Positions 12,150-25,800 are shown, counted from the stretch's first letter. The stretch is 64,000 bases of DNA from Liquidambar formosana (GCA_039720395.1 CM077823.1:7954107-8018106); one strand, 5' to 3'. Notes: generated by a model not told the origin, from the letters alone. A program made the numbers and translations.

Positions 12150-12330
12150 CGCCTGCTCGATACAAAAAAGCCTAGCAAATCCAACCTAAGAAGAGCTTAC
12201 AAAGCAAAAGCTAACTCCTATCTATCATGTAACCCTCTTTCAAAGACAAAACCTATATATAAATAAAAGCCACTCAAAATAGATCTCCTAAGACAAACCC
12301 ACTATCTCAAACAAAGCAAACAATAGCAAG
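10885..12330. other. Intergenic sequence with simple repeats
   Basis: It contains a (CT)n tract at about 11599-11641 and a 31-base C run at 12117-12147. Open frames across it rest on these repeats and show no domain. Confidence 0.45.
12117..12147. repeat. Run of 31 C
   Basis: An uninterrupted homopolymer of 31 C is followed by GGCGCC. The minus strand is poly-G and could form quadruplexes. Its length should be treated as approximate because such tracts are prone to sequencing error. Confidence 0.8.
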
Positions 12331-13000
12331 CATTTTATTGTCCCAAGTGAACAACCCTAGAGGGGGCTGAGTAGGGTTTTTGGCTAAATATGAAATTAAA
12401 TGCAATCTAAAAATCAGTTTCTTACAAGTAAGAATAAATCTAAGAATATCCAATAAGATAGTCAATAAGGACATTAAGAGAAAGAGATTACAAATGATAT
12501 TAACGAGGTTCGGCCTCTTCCGCCTACTACCTCGCCTCAAGAGCTCGTTTGAGGATTCCTCAATCCACTATACCAATCTCCTTGTTGGTAGAGATCAAAC
12601 CTTTACAAATAGAAGTGTTCTTCACTAACACTTGCATAAATATACTCTCCAAGTGCTATAAATTGGGGGTCCTCGATCACAACCCTTCAATACAAGATGA
12701 TTTAAGTTTGTTTTTGTACTAAGAAAACTCTCTCAAAAGAGTAAATACATAACAATTGAATGCACACTCAGCTAATGATTGAATCTTAATGAACACTCAC
12801 AAGAGAATTAGGGCTTGTAATGAATGATCTTGTTGTATAATCAATGAGTGCTCATAAATGAGTTTAAACCCTTATATATATAGCCCCTTGGTCATATATG
12901 ATTGTTTGGGTTCATTAAATGCTGAGAATCAGAGTTTGGTGGGCATTTATTGCTCAAAAGACCTTTTAAAAAACTAGCCATTATGTGTTAGCCTGAGAGA

Positions 13001-13250
13001 TTTAGACGTCTGATTCTGGTTTAAGATGTCTCATTCAGGCGTCTTAAAAAACCAGAGGACAGATTAAGCATGGGTCTAAGGCAGGTCTTTAAGAGTTACT
13101 GTTCACAAAGATTTTAGACGTCTTAAAGGGTTTTAGATGTCTTAAACCCAAAACCAGATGTCTTATTCAGGCGTCTTAAAAAATTAGAGAGGGTTTAATT
13201 CAGGTACATATAGATTAGACTGTCTTAAACTTAAAGAAGACGTCTTAATC
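13001..13250. promoter_or_regulatory. Palindrome array AGACGTCT in the solo copia LTR
   Basis: About nine imperfect copies of TTAAGACGTCTTAA lie here, for example TTAGACGTCTGA at 13001, AGGCGTCTTAAA, TTTTAGACGTCTTAAA and AAGAAGACGTCTTAA at about 13235. Each is dyad-symmetric around GACGTC, an ACGT-core sequence of the kind bound by plant bZIP factors. The array ends about 120 bases upstream (minus sense) of a TATATATA box at 12871-12882. Confidence 0.75.
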
Positions 13251-13387
13251 TTAATTCTGCACAAAATGCACTGATCTTAAATGATTAAGTCCAAGTTTAA
13301 TTAGAGATCATTTCAATGACTCTAAAGACTCTAAACATGATCAATAAGGTTCAATTAATATGTTAAAGGAATAATGCATGAACCTAA

Positions 13388-16300
13388 TGTGAACCCGGGA
13401 AAGTGGCCCATATGCAATCAAAAGGGAGTCATCACTTCATTTTTTAAGGAAAAGAGGAAAACCCTAAAATATTTTATTTCCAAAACAAAAAGTGACTCCC
13501 TGTTTAAAAATGGAAAGGCAAAAAGTCTTTTGAAAACCAAAGATTGTGAATTCGGAGGCTAAGTTATGATATAGGAAGGTTCTAGGCAAAGCCTATAGGC
13601 ATCCATATTGCCCTAATGGTCTCTTAATTTAATTGGGCTAAATTAAAGTCTTATACACACAAAAATCAACATTTATCATCACAAGACAGTATGCATATAA
13701 TCTATTCATCCATCCACATAAGCAAACAATAAGAGGAAATAGAAAAAGGGAGAAGAAAACTTAGGATACTTTGTATCCTAGGGCAGACTTGAACATCAAT
13801 TGAGCGCCTACGTATCTTGTAGTTGAACGTACAAGGATCAAAGTCCACGTAGTTCGTTTTAGAAGGGGTTATGACTTAATAATGACTTATGGTAAACCCT
13901 AAGTTTCCTTTCAAGAAAATATGGGAAGTTTCTAAAGTTAGAATATTCTCAAAAATGGACTTTCGAAGATATATATGGGATTTCAATGAAAGATGGAAAC
14001 CTTTTAGAAAAGGAATTTTTTAAAAGAAGGAAAACCTAAAATATTTACCATATCTCTTTATTACGAAATAATCCAAGGAGGGAGAAGGGAAATAATAAGG
14101 AAGAAAAAGGTACTTTCCATATCCATTTACCATTTGCAATATTCTCTAAGTGATAACCAAAAATACCGAATAATCGCCCTATTTTCAATAAGGCAATTAC
14201 CATGCTTACAAATACCCTTACACGTGCTAAAAACAATACCAAAGTAATAATAGAAAAATCTGGACATAAACCATTAAGGCTCTAAATCATCCCAATAATC
14301 ATGTTAATAACAAAAATCATGGAATAATAAAACCCTAATATGCTCTTATATGCAATGACCTACACTATATGAACAAAAAACTATGAAAAATATGCAAAAA
14401 GACCCTAATAATCATGAGAATATCACATAATATCATTAGGCATGAAAAACAAAACAAACCCAAGTAAAAATATGATATTTTATGTAAAACATGAAAAAAG
14501 GCATTCCTACGGCGAGCTTTCTTAAGCAAAATTATCCTAAGATAATCTTATGTAGAAATCACCCATATAAAGGTTCTATCAACATATCCTACATAAAATA
14601 TATACTTGAGAACTTATTACATGCTTAAACACATTCCCAAACACCCTCATGCAAGACCTTACTCTCTAAAAAGGATAATTATCCTTAGAAAAGGATAACG
14701 TCTCCCAAAAACCTAGAAAATCCACTACATGGATGCAATCCTAGCATGATTCTATCATATATGACATATATTAAACAACTATAATGAGAAACAACTCTAA
14801 AACTTACACTAAACATGTTCTATGAAACTTGCAAAAGCTAAAAAGCTAATAAGGATGACATTTAAAACCCTAAACTCACAACTATGCACTATAACCCATG
14901 AATAAACCCTAAAGCATGCTTAATACATCATAAAAAATCCCATTATCATTCATATTGACTCACAAGAGCATCAAATATTGGTAACAACAATGATAATAGC
15001 ATGCATTAGAACTTACATAAGAGAGAAACCCTAATTTCAAATTCTAGAGTTAAGTGTGTTACCTCTTGTAGAGCTTCCACTTGATGTAGAGAACTCCTCA
15101 TCCTCTTTTGCGAGGGTTAGAGAAACTCTCTTTGTACTCCTTTCTCTCTCATAAAAAACTCTCTTTTAGGGTTTAGGTCACAAGTGCATAAGTTGCCCCC
15201 CTTTAGGGCTGAACATAGCAAGGTATTTATAGGGGGTTAACCTAATAAATCAATGGACAAGATTAATTCATTAAATAATGATCCAAGGGCTATTAGAGAC
15301 TCTCTTAGGACTCAAGACACTCAAACATACCATAAAATAAGAAGGAAAGACTTATGGAGGCGAAAAATATGTCAAAAAGGGGAAGGAAATCATGAAAACC
15401 CTAAAAAATGATGGAGTGACTCATGTGAACACCTAAGATTGGGCGGTTACCCGAGGGCTTCGTCAAATGTTGCCTTTTTTACTATATTCTTCCTTCCAAA
15501 AGTGTTTCAAGGGTCAAATGGAATCCCATTTTGACAAAATGAAAGCCAAAACGACCGTGCTTTGAAAAGGAATACATTTTTAGACATATTAGGACAAAAA
15601 CCCTTAACCATGGGTGCATGGTTAGGTTTTACAAAGACGGTTAACCGCTATGCACCACCGTCACACAAGGTTGCACCAAATGCTTTCCAAATTAAAAAAA
15701 TGACCTTTTGAAGCATATTTTGGAATGAAATTAAGATTAATTAAAGTTTAATGAGGGAAAATTGAATAGAAATTATAAGTCGACTTGAGCGAACCAAGAG
15801 AGGATCTTTTAGCTAACTTGAACCATTATGAACCAAATTAATTTTAAACCATCAATTTATTAAATTGAACCTATAAATACCTCCTATGTATTAATATGAG
15901 CTCTAATTGACAACTTGGAGATCATTTCAAAATCAAACAGAGAAGATACGACTTAAAAGACAACAATACCCTTAAAGTCGCAAAATCTCTTATTAACTAT
16001 TGAAATCAACTTCAAATCAAACCAAAATTCATATGCATGATCCTTAATGTCTTAAAAACCTAATGCAAATGCCTAGACTCAAAAATAAAATAAAAACTTA
16101 CATGAAAATGAAATGATGACTGTGAACCCACAAAAAAGCGGCCCACAAGGGTTTAGCAAAATATGGGTGAAAGACAACAAACGAAGGGAGTTGCCACCTC
16201 ATTTTTTAAGGAAAAGAGGAAAACCTAAAAGTGTTTTATTTTCAAAACCACATGACTCCATTTTTAAAAGGAAAGGCAAAGTCTTTAAAACCAGAAAATT

Positions 16301-18858
16301 GGATTCAGGGGCTAGGTTACGACGTGGGAAGGTTCTGGGCAAAGCCCATAGGTACCCACATCGCCCAAGTTGGTCTCTTAATTTGATTGGACTAGTTTAA
16401 TGACTTAATCACATGCAAATCAATATCAATCAACAAAATACAGCATGCTAATCAATCACAAATCCATCCTACTCCTCTAGCAATCATATGTGATGGACAA
16501 ATTTATCCTAATCCATTAGCAATCACAAGCCTGAATCCATCCTACTCCACTAGCAATCATATGTGATAGACAAATGGATAAAAGAAAAAGAAAAGAAAAT
16601 CTAGCATACTTAGTATCCTATGGCGGACTTGAACATCAAAGTGAGTGCTTACATACCATGCATGGAAATACATGGATCAAAGTCCACGTAGTTCAAAAAG
16701 AATAGGGTTAAATCCTTATTTAAAAAAGAATTTGATGAATAAACCAAGTTTGAAACAACATCCACAAGATGGAAACTTTGATAAGATAGGTATTTTATTT
16801 AACAAGGAAACTTCTAGTAATGACCATGTATCTGTATTAAGAAATAATCCTAGAAAGGGAGAAGAGAAAGAGAGGTTAGGAAAAGTGAATTAGGGCACTT
16901 CATACCCTACTTACCTTATGCAATTTTCTCTAAGCAATGACAAGCTTAAGCGATAACAGCCTTATTTGCAATAAAGCAATTATTACACCTGTTTGCACCC
17001 TTACACGTGCTCAAAACCATGCAAAAAGAACAAAATACTAATATGCACAGGAACATATTAAGGCCTAAAATCATCCATTAATCATACAAATAACAGGAAT
17101 AATGAAAAAGTAAAAACCCTAATACAACCCTACATGCAATGACCTATCCTACATGCATAAAAACATAGAAATCCACTAATAATGAATGCAAACCTAGCAT
17201 GATTCAACTATATGCAGCATATATAGAATGATTATGATGAGCAACAACTCACAAAACTACCCTAAACATGCTGTATGAAATTTGCATAATTTAGGGTTAC
17301 CGAAACCTTAATTTCACAAATATACCTAACAACCTATAAAACGACTCTAACATATGCTCAAATCACCATGAATATCATTCATATTATATATATTAACTAA
17401 CAGAAACGTCAATTCATGACAATAATCACAATGAATAAGCTATACGTAACATGCATGATTTCAAAGGAACACAAAGAATAATGCTTTCAAACCCTTAGTA
17501 CTCTAAGGATTATCAAGCATATAAAACCATGAATCATCTTAAAATCATACATATAACATTATAAAAGCATTGAATTCAATTAAAATGTGGAACAACTACA
17601 TGCACTAGAACTATCATGAAGAAAGAAAGAGAGGAAGAAGGAGAAAAGCCTAAATTCAGCAATTGACAGTACGTTTACCTCTTGTAGAGGTTCCTTTGCC
17701 TTCAAAATCCTTGTTCTCTTGCTTTCCTAAGGTTAAAGAGCCTCCCTTTGATGTTCTTTAGCTCTCCCAACTCGTAGCTCCTTCTCTCTCTAAGTATAAA
17801 ATGCACTTGTGGCCCCCTTATGTGCTGAATATCATGTTCTTTATATAAGGGACTAACCTAACAAACAAATGGCTAAGATTAATTCATTAAATAATGATCC
17901 TAGGGCTATTAGAGACTCTCTTGGTGCTCAAACAACTCAAATTTGCTCAATCCTAGGATGAAACAACTTGCAAGGGCAGAGAAATCCGTCACAGGAGGGA
18001 AGAAAGAGTCAAAAACCCAAACGAAGATGAAGTCCTCGAGTGACCAACTAGGCCTGGACGGTTAGCTGTTTGGGCCTTGATGACTGACTATCCAGCCCTA
18101 GACGGTTACCCAAGGCCTCCTTCTAGTCCGCTCCGGTTTTGACTTCTAATCCTTTTAGGAGTCCTATAGGGGTAAAATTAAGTATGATTTTGACGAAATA
18201 AAAGCCAAAACGATCGTGTTTTGAAGGGGAACACATTTTTAGACATTTTAGGACAAAAATCCTTAACCATAGGTTCATGGTTAGGTTTTACAAAGGCGGC
18301 TAACCACTGTGTACCACTATCGCAAAACTAGGGTTTGCACATAAGGTCGAGCCAAATGCTTTCCAATTCAAAATTCAACCTTTTAAAACATGTTTATGAT
18401 GTAAATAAAGCCTGATTAAAGATAAATGAGAGTAAATTGAGTGGGTTACATGAGTTGATTTGAGCGAACCAAGAAGGGTCTTTTAGCCAACTTGAACCAT
18501 TATGAGCCGGATTAATTTTAAACCATTAATTCATCAAATTGAACCTATATATAGACTTTATATCCATATGAACTCTAATTGACAACTTGGAGATCATTTC
18601 AAAGTCAAATGGAAAAGATACGACTTAAAAGACAATAATGCCCTTAAAGTCACAAAATCTCTAATTGACTATTGAAACCTCTTCCAAATCAAACCAAAAT
18701 TCATATGCATGATCCTTAATGCTTTAGAAACCTAATGCAAATGCCTATACTCAAAAATAAAATAAAAACCTACATGAAATGATGACCTCTAACTAGGGTT
18801 ACAAAAATAGGGTGTGACAATGACCTCTAACTAAGATGACAAAAATGGGGTGTGACAC
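13388..18858 (-). mobile_element. Giant solo LTR, Tat/Ogre-like family B (middle level)
   Basis: TGTGAACCC at 13388 and GGTGTGACA ending at 18858 are flanked by the exact TSD CCTAA (13383-13387 and 18859-18863). Without the nested copy the unit is about 2.77 kb. It has no coding region but has a TATA box on minus (around 15222) and a GGAGTC(G/A)(C/T)CAC block about 60 bases inside the 13388 end, as in other family B copies. I assign it to Ty3/gypsy Tat/Ogre-like LTRs from LTR size and this block; that assignment is inference. Confidence 0.85.
16121..18819 (-). mobile_element. Giant solo LTR, family B (inner level)
   Basis: TGTGAACCC at 16121 and GGGTGTGACA ending at 18819 are flanked by the exact TSD ATGAC (16116-16120 and 18820-18824). 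It inserted into another copy of its own family only 34 bases from that copy's end. It is 2699 bases long and aligns with the outer LTR throughout. A degraded palindrome array (GGACGGTTAGCTG, GACGGTTACCC) lies at 18036-18115, upstream on minus of a TATATAAAG box near 17840. Confidence 0.87.
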
Positions 18859-19379
18859 CTAAAGCCCTTAAAAGAAAGTGAGCATCAAATGGGATCAATC
18901 TTACATTGATTCCTAATTTTCTCACACATAGAACAATATGGCTTCACTTGATCTTCCTGATAATTGGTTCTTTTTGATGTCTATGTATACTCTATGCTTT
19001 TGATTAGTCATTTAACCTTTAATCACATGTTGAGGCTAAACAATCCTGTCTTAAGTTCAACAATAAAGCTCATTAGTACTTAAGATATTCTTGTGTATTG
19101 TTATCATCAAAATAATGGGATTGAAACCATTTAGGCCAACACATTTAAAATGCAAACACACAATAAAATAAGGGAAAGAAATTGAACTCATCTGCCAGAA
19201 GACAAGCGGTGACCACAATACAAGCTCTAACCAAATAGCCACTGATGAAGACTAAGGTCATTGAACATAGCAATCCTCCTTCTGAATGCACACTGAAGCT
19301 TTAATATGAGAATAGTTACACTAATCACTCTAGAAAAAGAGATAGACCAACACCCAAGGACCAATCTGATTCCAGGACT

Positions 19380-19660
19380 CAAGCTCAGATCTAGGCTATG
19401 AAGGTAGCAATTCTTTCGACTTTAAGTTTAGCATACTAATCAGCTAGACTATTGGCTTCTCTTAGAGCATAATCAATCAAATTGAGCCAATATTATCATA
19501 GAGAAAGCAAATTTCATTAATGATTGAGTCGTATTTCCAATAAATATCATTACCTTTCATGTAAGAAATGGCCATTGAAGAATCAGATTCTAAAATAGGC
19601 TTCTTAGATTGCAACCCAGCTAGAAGAAAAAAAATAATGTCAAGGACAATCAGAAGGCAT
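19380..19660 (-). pseudogene. LINE RNase H-like fragment
   Basis: Minus-strand translation gives LESDSSMAISYMKGNDIYWK and then IINEICFLYDN, the pattern of the end of the RNase H-like domain of plant LINEs. Stops follow. The remainder of 19147-19765 shows nothing further. Confidence 0.45.
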
Positions 19661-19765
19661 CAACAAATGAAAGATCAACAGAAGCAAAAAGTCTTAAAGA
19701 AGAGAAGATTCAAACCATCAAGAATACCAAGAAGAGAAGACTTAAAGGATATCAAAGACTTGGGT

Positions 19766-19970
19766 TGTCACAACCTGGAAATAGGCCATGACGTCATCTT
19801 TGTAAAACATGCTTTATATAAAAGGTGAGGATGATTTATAAATAAATTTTCAATTTAAAAGAATATTTTTGGGAAAATCCAACATAGTTCTATGTAAAAT
19901 TTTAAACATAAAATAAAACCATCCACATAAATAACATTAATTTAAGCTGGCACCAGTGTTCCACAAAGAT
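19766..19970 (+). mobile_element. Gypsy-type LTR terminal fragment, family C
   Basis: It starts TGTCACAACCTGGAAATAGG and continues for about 200 bases. The reverse complement matches 41740-41947 (TTAATTTAAGCTGGCA, CAACATAGTT, TTTCCGGGTCGTGAC). The rest of the LTR is missing or diverged. From 19971 to 20334 nothing else is recognisable. Confidence 0.6.
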
Positions 19971-20334
19971 TTATCGTCCATACTTGCAATAGTGCATTTG
20001 AGCATATCAATCACATATAGCAGGAATAACTTTAACAAATAGATAAATGCTCGGAAATTAAAACTCATGCACCCCACAAAAGGAGAAAAGGGTAGGCAAT
20101 ATTTTGTTAGATAACCATAAAGCAAGAAATGAGGATAAAATAAGACATTGGTCTTATCTAGATTGTGTAGGAAATTAAAAATTTTGAGAGGGGATTTAGA
20201 AACATTATCAAAATTGAATAGGATTAAACCTGCAATTCCCCAGTTGAGTCGCCCTGCTGTTGCTACCCCAAAAAGGATAGGAATCCCCCTCAAGGAGAGT
20301 TGGGCTTAAGGGATTCTCTTAATGGGACGATCCC

Positions 20335-21698
20335 TGTTGTCCCAAGTGTATAACCCTAGAGAGGGGTGAATAGGGTTAATAGCTAATTTAAAAAATTAAC
20401 AACAAATTTAAAATCAGATTATTGCAAGTAAAATGAAATTTATGAACAAGCAATAAAGAGAAATTAAGAGAAAGAGAATGCAAACGATATTAACGAGGTT
20501 CGGTTTCTCTGCCTATGTCTTCGCCTCAAGAGCTCACTTGAGGATTCACCAATCCACTATATCAATCTCCTTGTGGGTGGAGATTAAACCTTTACACAGC
20601 CACAAGTGTTCTTTACTAACACTCGCACAAATCTCCCTTCAAGAGCTACAAATCTAGGGTTCACACAACAACCCTTTGAATACAAGATGATTTGTTGATT
20701 GTTTTCTCTAAAAGAGTAGATATCATTGAATTGAAAGCTCACTCAACTATGATTGATTTCACAACAAATGCTCACTTGAATATTTCTAGGGCTTGAGAGT
20801 AAATGATAGTGATTTGTTTGTTTGATCTCAATGAATACTCATAAATGAGTTCAAGTAATGTATTTATAGCCCAAGGGTCCAAAATGACCATTCTGTAGCA
20901 ATAAATTGCCGGGAAAAGAGGTTTGGTGGGCATTAAATGCTTTAAATGGCTATTAGAAAACTAGTCATTATGTGTCAGATTCGAAGGTTTCGGACGTTTG
21001 AGTTTACACTCGGACGTCTGAAAATTCTAGAGGCAATTTTCAGTGAAGAGACACATATAATGTCGTAAAGGATTCAGATGTTTGAGTTCACACTTGGACG
21101 TCTGAATCACATCTCGGACGTCTGAGGGATCATCTGAGAAAATTAGAGAATAAGAAAGATCAGGTTAGATTATCTGATATTCTTGGATGTCTAAGTCTTG
21201 GACTTGGACGCTTGAGTTTCTACTCGGATGTTTGAGTTGCCACTTGGACGTTTGAGTTACCCAGTTTTCAAAAATGAGATTTTTGCAAATAAAGTCCAAT
21301 AACTTGGGATTCAACTCAAATGGCTTATGGGATCATTTTGGCACTAAAAACTAAGTTCAATTAGTTTATTACCATGTTGATTAATCATATTATAGACCAT
21401 ATATCCTAAGTGAGGAAAGATTGAATCAATTTTACATAAAATCCTAAATTCTCACGATCCTTGGCTTGATTGCTCCATTGTTGATTTCCAAGTTGCAAAT
21501 GAGTTGGATTATGCTTCTTTTGAAGTTCATAGATTGCATTATTGCTTTCTTACTTAAACAAGATTTCTAGTTCTTATGGTAAAGTGTATAATAGATATAA
21601 CCTGTCTTAAACACAACTTCATCTTAATTAGCAACTAAGAAAAACATATTTGCTTTATTATCATTAAAATACATGGGATTGAACCCTTAGGTCCAACA
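20335..21698 (-). repeat. 3' LTR of the copia element
   Basis: It is 1364 bases with inverted ends TGTTG...CAACA. It aligns with the solo LTR at 12336-19141 and with the copia derivative at 45158-48393. A TATAAATA box on minus lies at 20861-20868. The polypurine tract lies directly next to the 21698 end, which makes this the 3' LTR. Confidence 0.88.
20989..21260. promoter_or_regulatory. Palindrome array CGGACGTCTGAG in the copia 3' LTR
   Basis: About eight copies of a CTCGGACGTCTGAGTT-like motif are spaced irregularly (20991, 21013, 21067, 21095, 21116, 21185, 21206, 21226, 21246). They centre on GACGTC. The flanking bases differ from those in the 13-kb copy, but they lie at the same distance (about 120 bases) upstream of the TATA box. 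Confidence 0.75.
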
Positions 21699-21712
21699 AT
21701 CTCCCCCTTTTT
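21699..21712 (-). promoter_or_regulatory. Polypurine tract of the copia element
   Basis: The minus strand reads AAAAAGGGGGAGAT immediately before the LTR start TGTTGG. This is the normal plus-strand primer site of copia elements and fixes the LTR boundary and orientation. Confidence 0.88.
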
Positions 21713-22836
21713 GATGATGACAAACCCAAGATGTTTTGTTAAGGGATAGAAGAGCAAAAGCTCCCCCTAAACAAATGCATATATCAAATTATTCAATTCT
21801 CATAACAGATTTCACAATATGCATATATCAGATAAGCAATTTGGAATCTAAAAGCAAAATATAATTAAAAATAATCCAAAATGATCCAAATAACAATATC
21901 TAAAATAATTAGACATAAAACACCATTAAAAATGTGTATAACATAAAAACTAAATATAACAACTGTGCATAGAAGCAGTGAAAACAAATAATTCATTCTT
22001 CAACAGCAAAACATCATTATTCTTCTCCCCCTTTGTCACAGCAAAAAGACAACTAGGGACCCGATGGATTAGTGGAGTTCGAAAGGGTTTCACCTGATGG
22101 AGCAAGAGGTTCTGGAGTGAGAGAGGCGATGGAGGCTTCTAATATCTTCAATGCATCATCATGCTCTTCTTGCTTTCTCTTGATCGCACTCATGCAATTC
22201 ATCCTTGACAGATTCAAAGGAATAGAACATAGAGAAGAGAAGTTCTTTGGAGGACATGGAGGAGGGATCAGTAGATGAAGAGGGTGCATTGGGATGAGGA
22301 GGAGGAATGAAGTCAGTGGAGTCGACATCTTCTATGAAAACATCCTTAGTGGGAGGAGGCATAAAGGAGGAAGAAGGTTGGGAAGAAGTCTTCTTCACCC
22401 AAACATTGTTAACCAAGTGACATCCCATTTGACTCATTAAACTAGGAGTGAATTTATCAATGTTGGAGGGTATATACTTATAAGCATCATTCAGCAGAAT
22501 CCCAAAATATGTGAACAAGGAAGTGAGTGCACCACTATAAAGCATAACCCCATTTTGCTTTATCTACACAAAATTTCATATGATGAAGCATCAAATGACC
22601 AGGATTAAAGGTTTATGCTTAAGAAAACACCAAAGAAGACCAACATCAAGGAAGGACACATGGTCTTTGCTTCCACTCCTAGGCAAAAAATTGTATATAA
22701 AGAGTTTATAAGAATGTTGCATTCTAGGGTCAATTGAATAGCCTTAGGTTTGAAAGCCTTGGGAATGGTGAGATCACCATAGAGAAGACGGGTGGCTTTA
22801 ACTTTGTCAAAACCTTGAATCCTAAGCCACGCATTG

Positions 22837-25800
22837 TGTAGACACCCCATGTTCACCCCCATAAGTTCATGATAGCATTTGGTTAGGTTTAGAAGCATTT
22901 AGGAGTCCCTAAGCCTTAAAGGACACTTTTGCCTTTTTAAGCCTTAGGAGAATAGGTTATTATTGCATGCATGTTTTTGTTTCATTGCTGAGTCCCATCA
23001 CTTGCATTTAGTTTCTAGGATCATTTTGAATATGTGTGTCAAATTTGGTTCAATTCTAGATAGGTTTGGATAGTTAATTAGAACTTTTGCGACTTGAAGG
23101 GCAATTTCGTCTTTTACTTCGTATATTTTCCAATTGACCTCAAAACTCATTCTGAGTTGTTCCATTGATCTTAAAATGATGTAATGAACCTAATTGAAGT
23201 TCCAATTTAATTGTTGAATAGGTTTTGGATTGGTTCACCATATTATTCTATGGCTAATGTACCATTTTTCGGTTAACCGCTTCTTGAAAACCCAGCCACT
23301 TGACCGTGGTTAGGGATTTTTGGTTCAAGAATATTCTAAACTTATTCTACATTGAATCCTTGAAATTTTGGCTTTTAAATCACTCAAATCGGAGTTAAAT
23401 TGAAGAATTTAAGTTGTTTGAAGTTAGGAGTCTGAAACGGGTCAAAAATCCTCAAAAACTTGGAAACTTGAGTTTTTTTGTCTCAGGTGACCGGTTGGGC
23501 TCAACTGGTTGGACCGGTTGGGGCCAACCGGTCACCCGAGCACTCCGCTTTAATTTGTCATGTTTTGAAATTTTGATGGTTTTGGACTCTTTTACTCCGA
23601 ATTTCCTTCTTCTAAAAGTGTTCTAAACCTATTGGGATGTGATTTTGAGTTGTCCAACATTTAAGGGATTTAATAATAGCCTTAGATTGGTTTTATGGTG
23701 GATTAATCTCAACCATTGGTTCACATGGTTGGTTGGCTATAAATAGAGGCTCATTCATCAGCATAAGAGACTTTTGACACATCATATTCATAAGAGAGCT
23801 AAGGAGAACAAGCTTGCACATACCCATATCACTTGGAGGAGGCTTTCTATTACAATTTCAAAGAAGAACTAGAATGGAACCAAGCCAAAGAGAAGAAAGA
23901 ATGCAGCGAAGACCTTTGCTTTGTTGTAAGTCTCCTTTGCATCCTTTTACGATTCCTTCTTCTTCTACTCCATTCTTTGCATAGTTATGGCTTAGAATTG
24001 ATTTAGGAATCATATATACTCTATATTTTAGAGTGTATATGATTCAAATATGATGTGAAAGCATGCTAGTGGAATAGGATTTCGAATTGCTTGCTGTTAG
24101 GATAGTTTCTCTCTTAAGGATAGAGGTACGTTTTGCACAGAAAATTAGTTGATGTGTTTAGGCCATTTTCTCTTCATGGTTCAATTATATACATGATTTT
24201 AAGCATCTTTTGTATAGGAAACTTGCTGTGTAAGCCTCATCTTCATAGGTGTATGGATGATTATTCTTTTCGAGAATAATTATCGTCCTTAGAGGGTGGG
24301 GTTCTGCATAGGTGCTTTCTGGAGTATGTTTAAGTGCGCTGTGAGTTTCTTTGCACTCTTAAGTATATATTTTATGTAGGATATGTGAAGAAATCATTCA
24401 TGCAGAGTGATTTCTACGTAAAATTATTTCCGGATAGTTTTACTTAAGAAAGCTCGCTATAAGGATAATTATTTCACATTCTTATATAAAATACTTATCT
24501 AAGGCATCATGTTAGATTTTCTTTTCATGTTTTGGATTGTCATATGATATTTTCACCATGGTAATTCATATTTAGCATGTTTTTGATAGTTTTGTGCATG
24601 TTAGGGTGTTTAGAGCATATAGGAGCATATTAGGTTTGTGTTTTTTTTTTAATTTTTGTTATTTGCATGAGTATTAGGTCATTATATGCATGTTTAGTAT
24701 TCTGTCCAGATTTGATTTAGGTCTCCTAATGATTAGTTGAGCATGAATATGTTGGTTTGAGCTTAATAATTGCTCTATAGAATACATGGGGTGATTAATT
24801 GGTGTTTTCTCGATATTTCGGGATAATTTGCACATGGTAAATGGTTCACCGTAAGTTTGTTTTGATTTGTTCTCTTCTCCCGCTCTTTGGGTTATTCTCT
24901 TTACTTTGGACTGTAATTCTTAAGTTTCCATGTTTTCTAAAACTATTTTTTGAATAAGAATTCTATCTCTTTTATAACTCTACTTTCGTTGAAATTCGGT
25001 TTTATTCAGAGTTCTGTCTCTTTTAGAATTCTATTTTTCTCAAACTCCTTTTTGAATTAAAGTTCTATCTCTTTTAGAATTCTACTTTTCTCAAACTTCT
25101 TTTTTGGATAAGAGCTCTATCTCTTTTCAAATTCTATCCCTTCTCAAATTCTTTTTTTTTTTTTGGAAATCCTTCTTTTTTAAAACTCTTCTTTTCTTTT
25201 AATGGAAATTTAGGGTTTATAGTTCATTGTAAAGGGAGTAACCCCTTCTCAATCGAACTACATGGACTTTGATCCTTACATCTTTGTATGTAAGGTACGT
25301 AGGCGCTCATTTGATGTTCAAATCCGCCCTAGGATACTAAGTATCCTAAGTTTTTTTTTTTTTCTTTTTCTTTTATCCATTTGTCCATCACATATATGTT
25401 AGAGGAGTGGGATGGATGTTGGGAATCAAACTAGAGAGGAAAAATACAAAGGCGGAATATAAAATTTTTCCTACGATTCCCAAACCCATGAATCTTAATT
25501 ATGCTTAATACAAAAACCATAAACCCTAACTAGAAGAGGGTAGAATTACTTACAGTTGATTCAAGTCTTCTCCTTTATGCTCCAAGCTTTGTCTTCTGAT
25601 TGAGCAGTCCAAGTGCACTACCTCCAATAGTATCCACACCTAGCTTGAGCAAGTTGTCCCTTCCTTCTTCTTCCTTAGGGTTGCTAGAGGTGGAGAAGAG
25701 GGAGAGAGAGAGAGGGAGAGCTGTGAAAATTTCGGCCAGCACTTGGGAGCCTCCAAGAGTGCTTTAAGTGATGATGTCATCACATCATAAGAGGCTTTAA

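Larger units (their letters stand above)
12336..19141 (-). mobile_element. Solo copia LTR (outer level of a three-level nest)
   Basis: On the minus strand the LTR starts TGTTGGCC at 19141 and ends at 12336 (TATTG on plus, from TGTTG). It is flanked by the exact 5-bp TSD CATTT at 12331-12335 and 19142-19146. Its two parts, 12336-13387 and 18864-19141, total about 1.33 kb. They align with the LTR at 20335-21698 along their whole length (TTGTCCCAAGTG, ACGAGGTTCGG, CCTCAAGAGCTC, and the GATAACA start region). The middle is filled by a gypsy-type solo LTR. No internal region exists between the TSDs, so recombination between LTRs removed it. Confidence 0.88.

Noticed and set aside
12027..12266. Open frame with poly-proline
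   Set aside because: The proline run is only the C homopolymer; no homology or gene context.
16113..18858. Complete small LTR element with two LTRs and no internal region (13388-18858)
   Set aside because: The inner LTR has its own TSD (ATGAC) within the outer one, so this is a nested insertion and not an LTR pair.
19937..20293. 118-codon open frame on minus
   Set aside because: No domain recognised; it lies in transposon debris and overlaps the LTR fragment.
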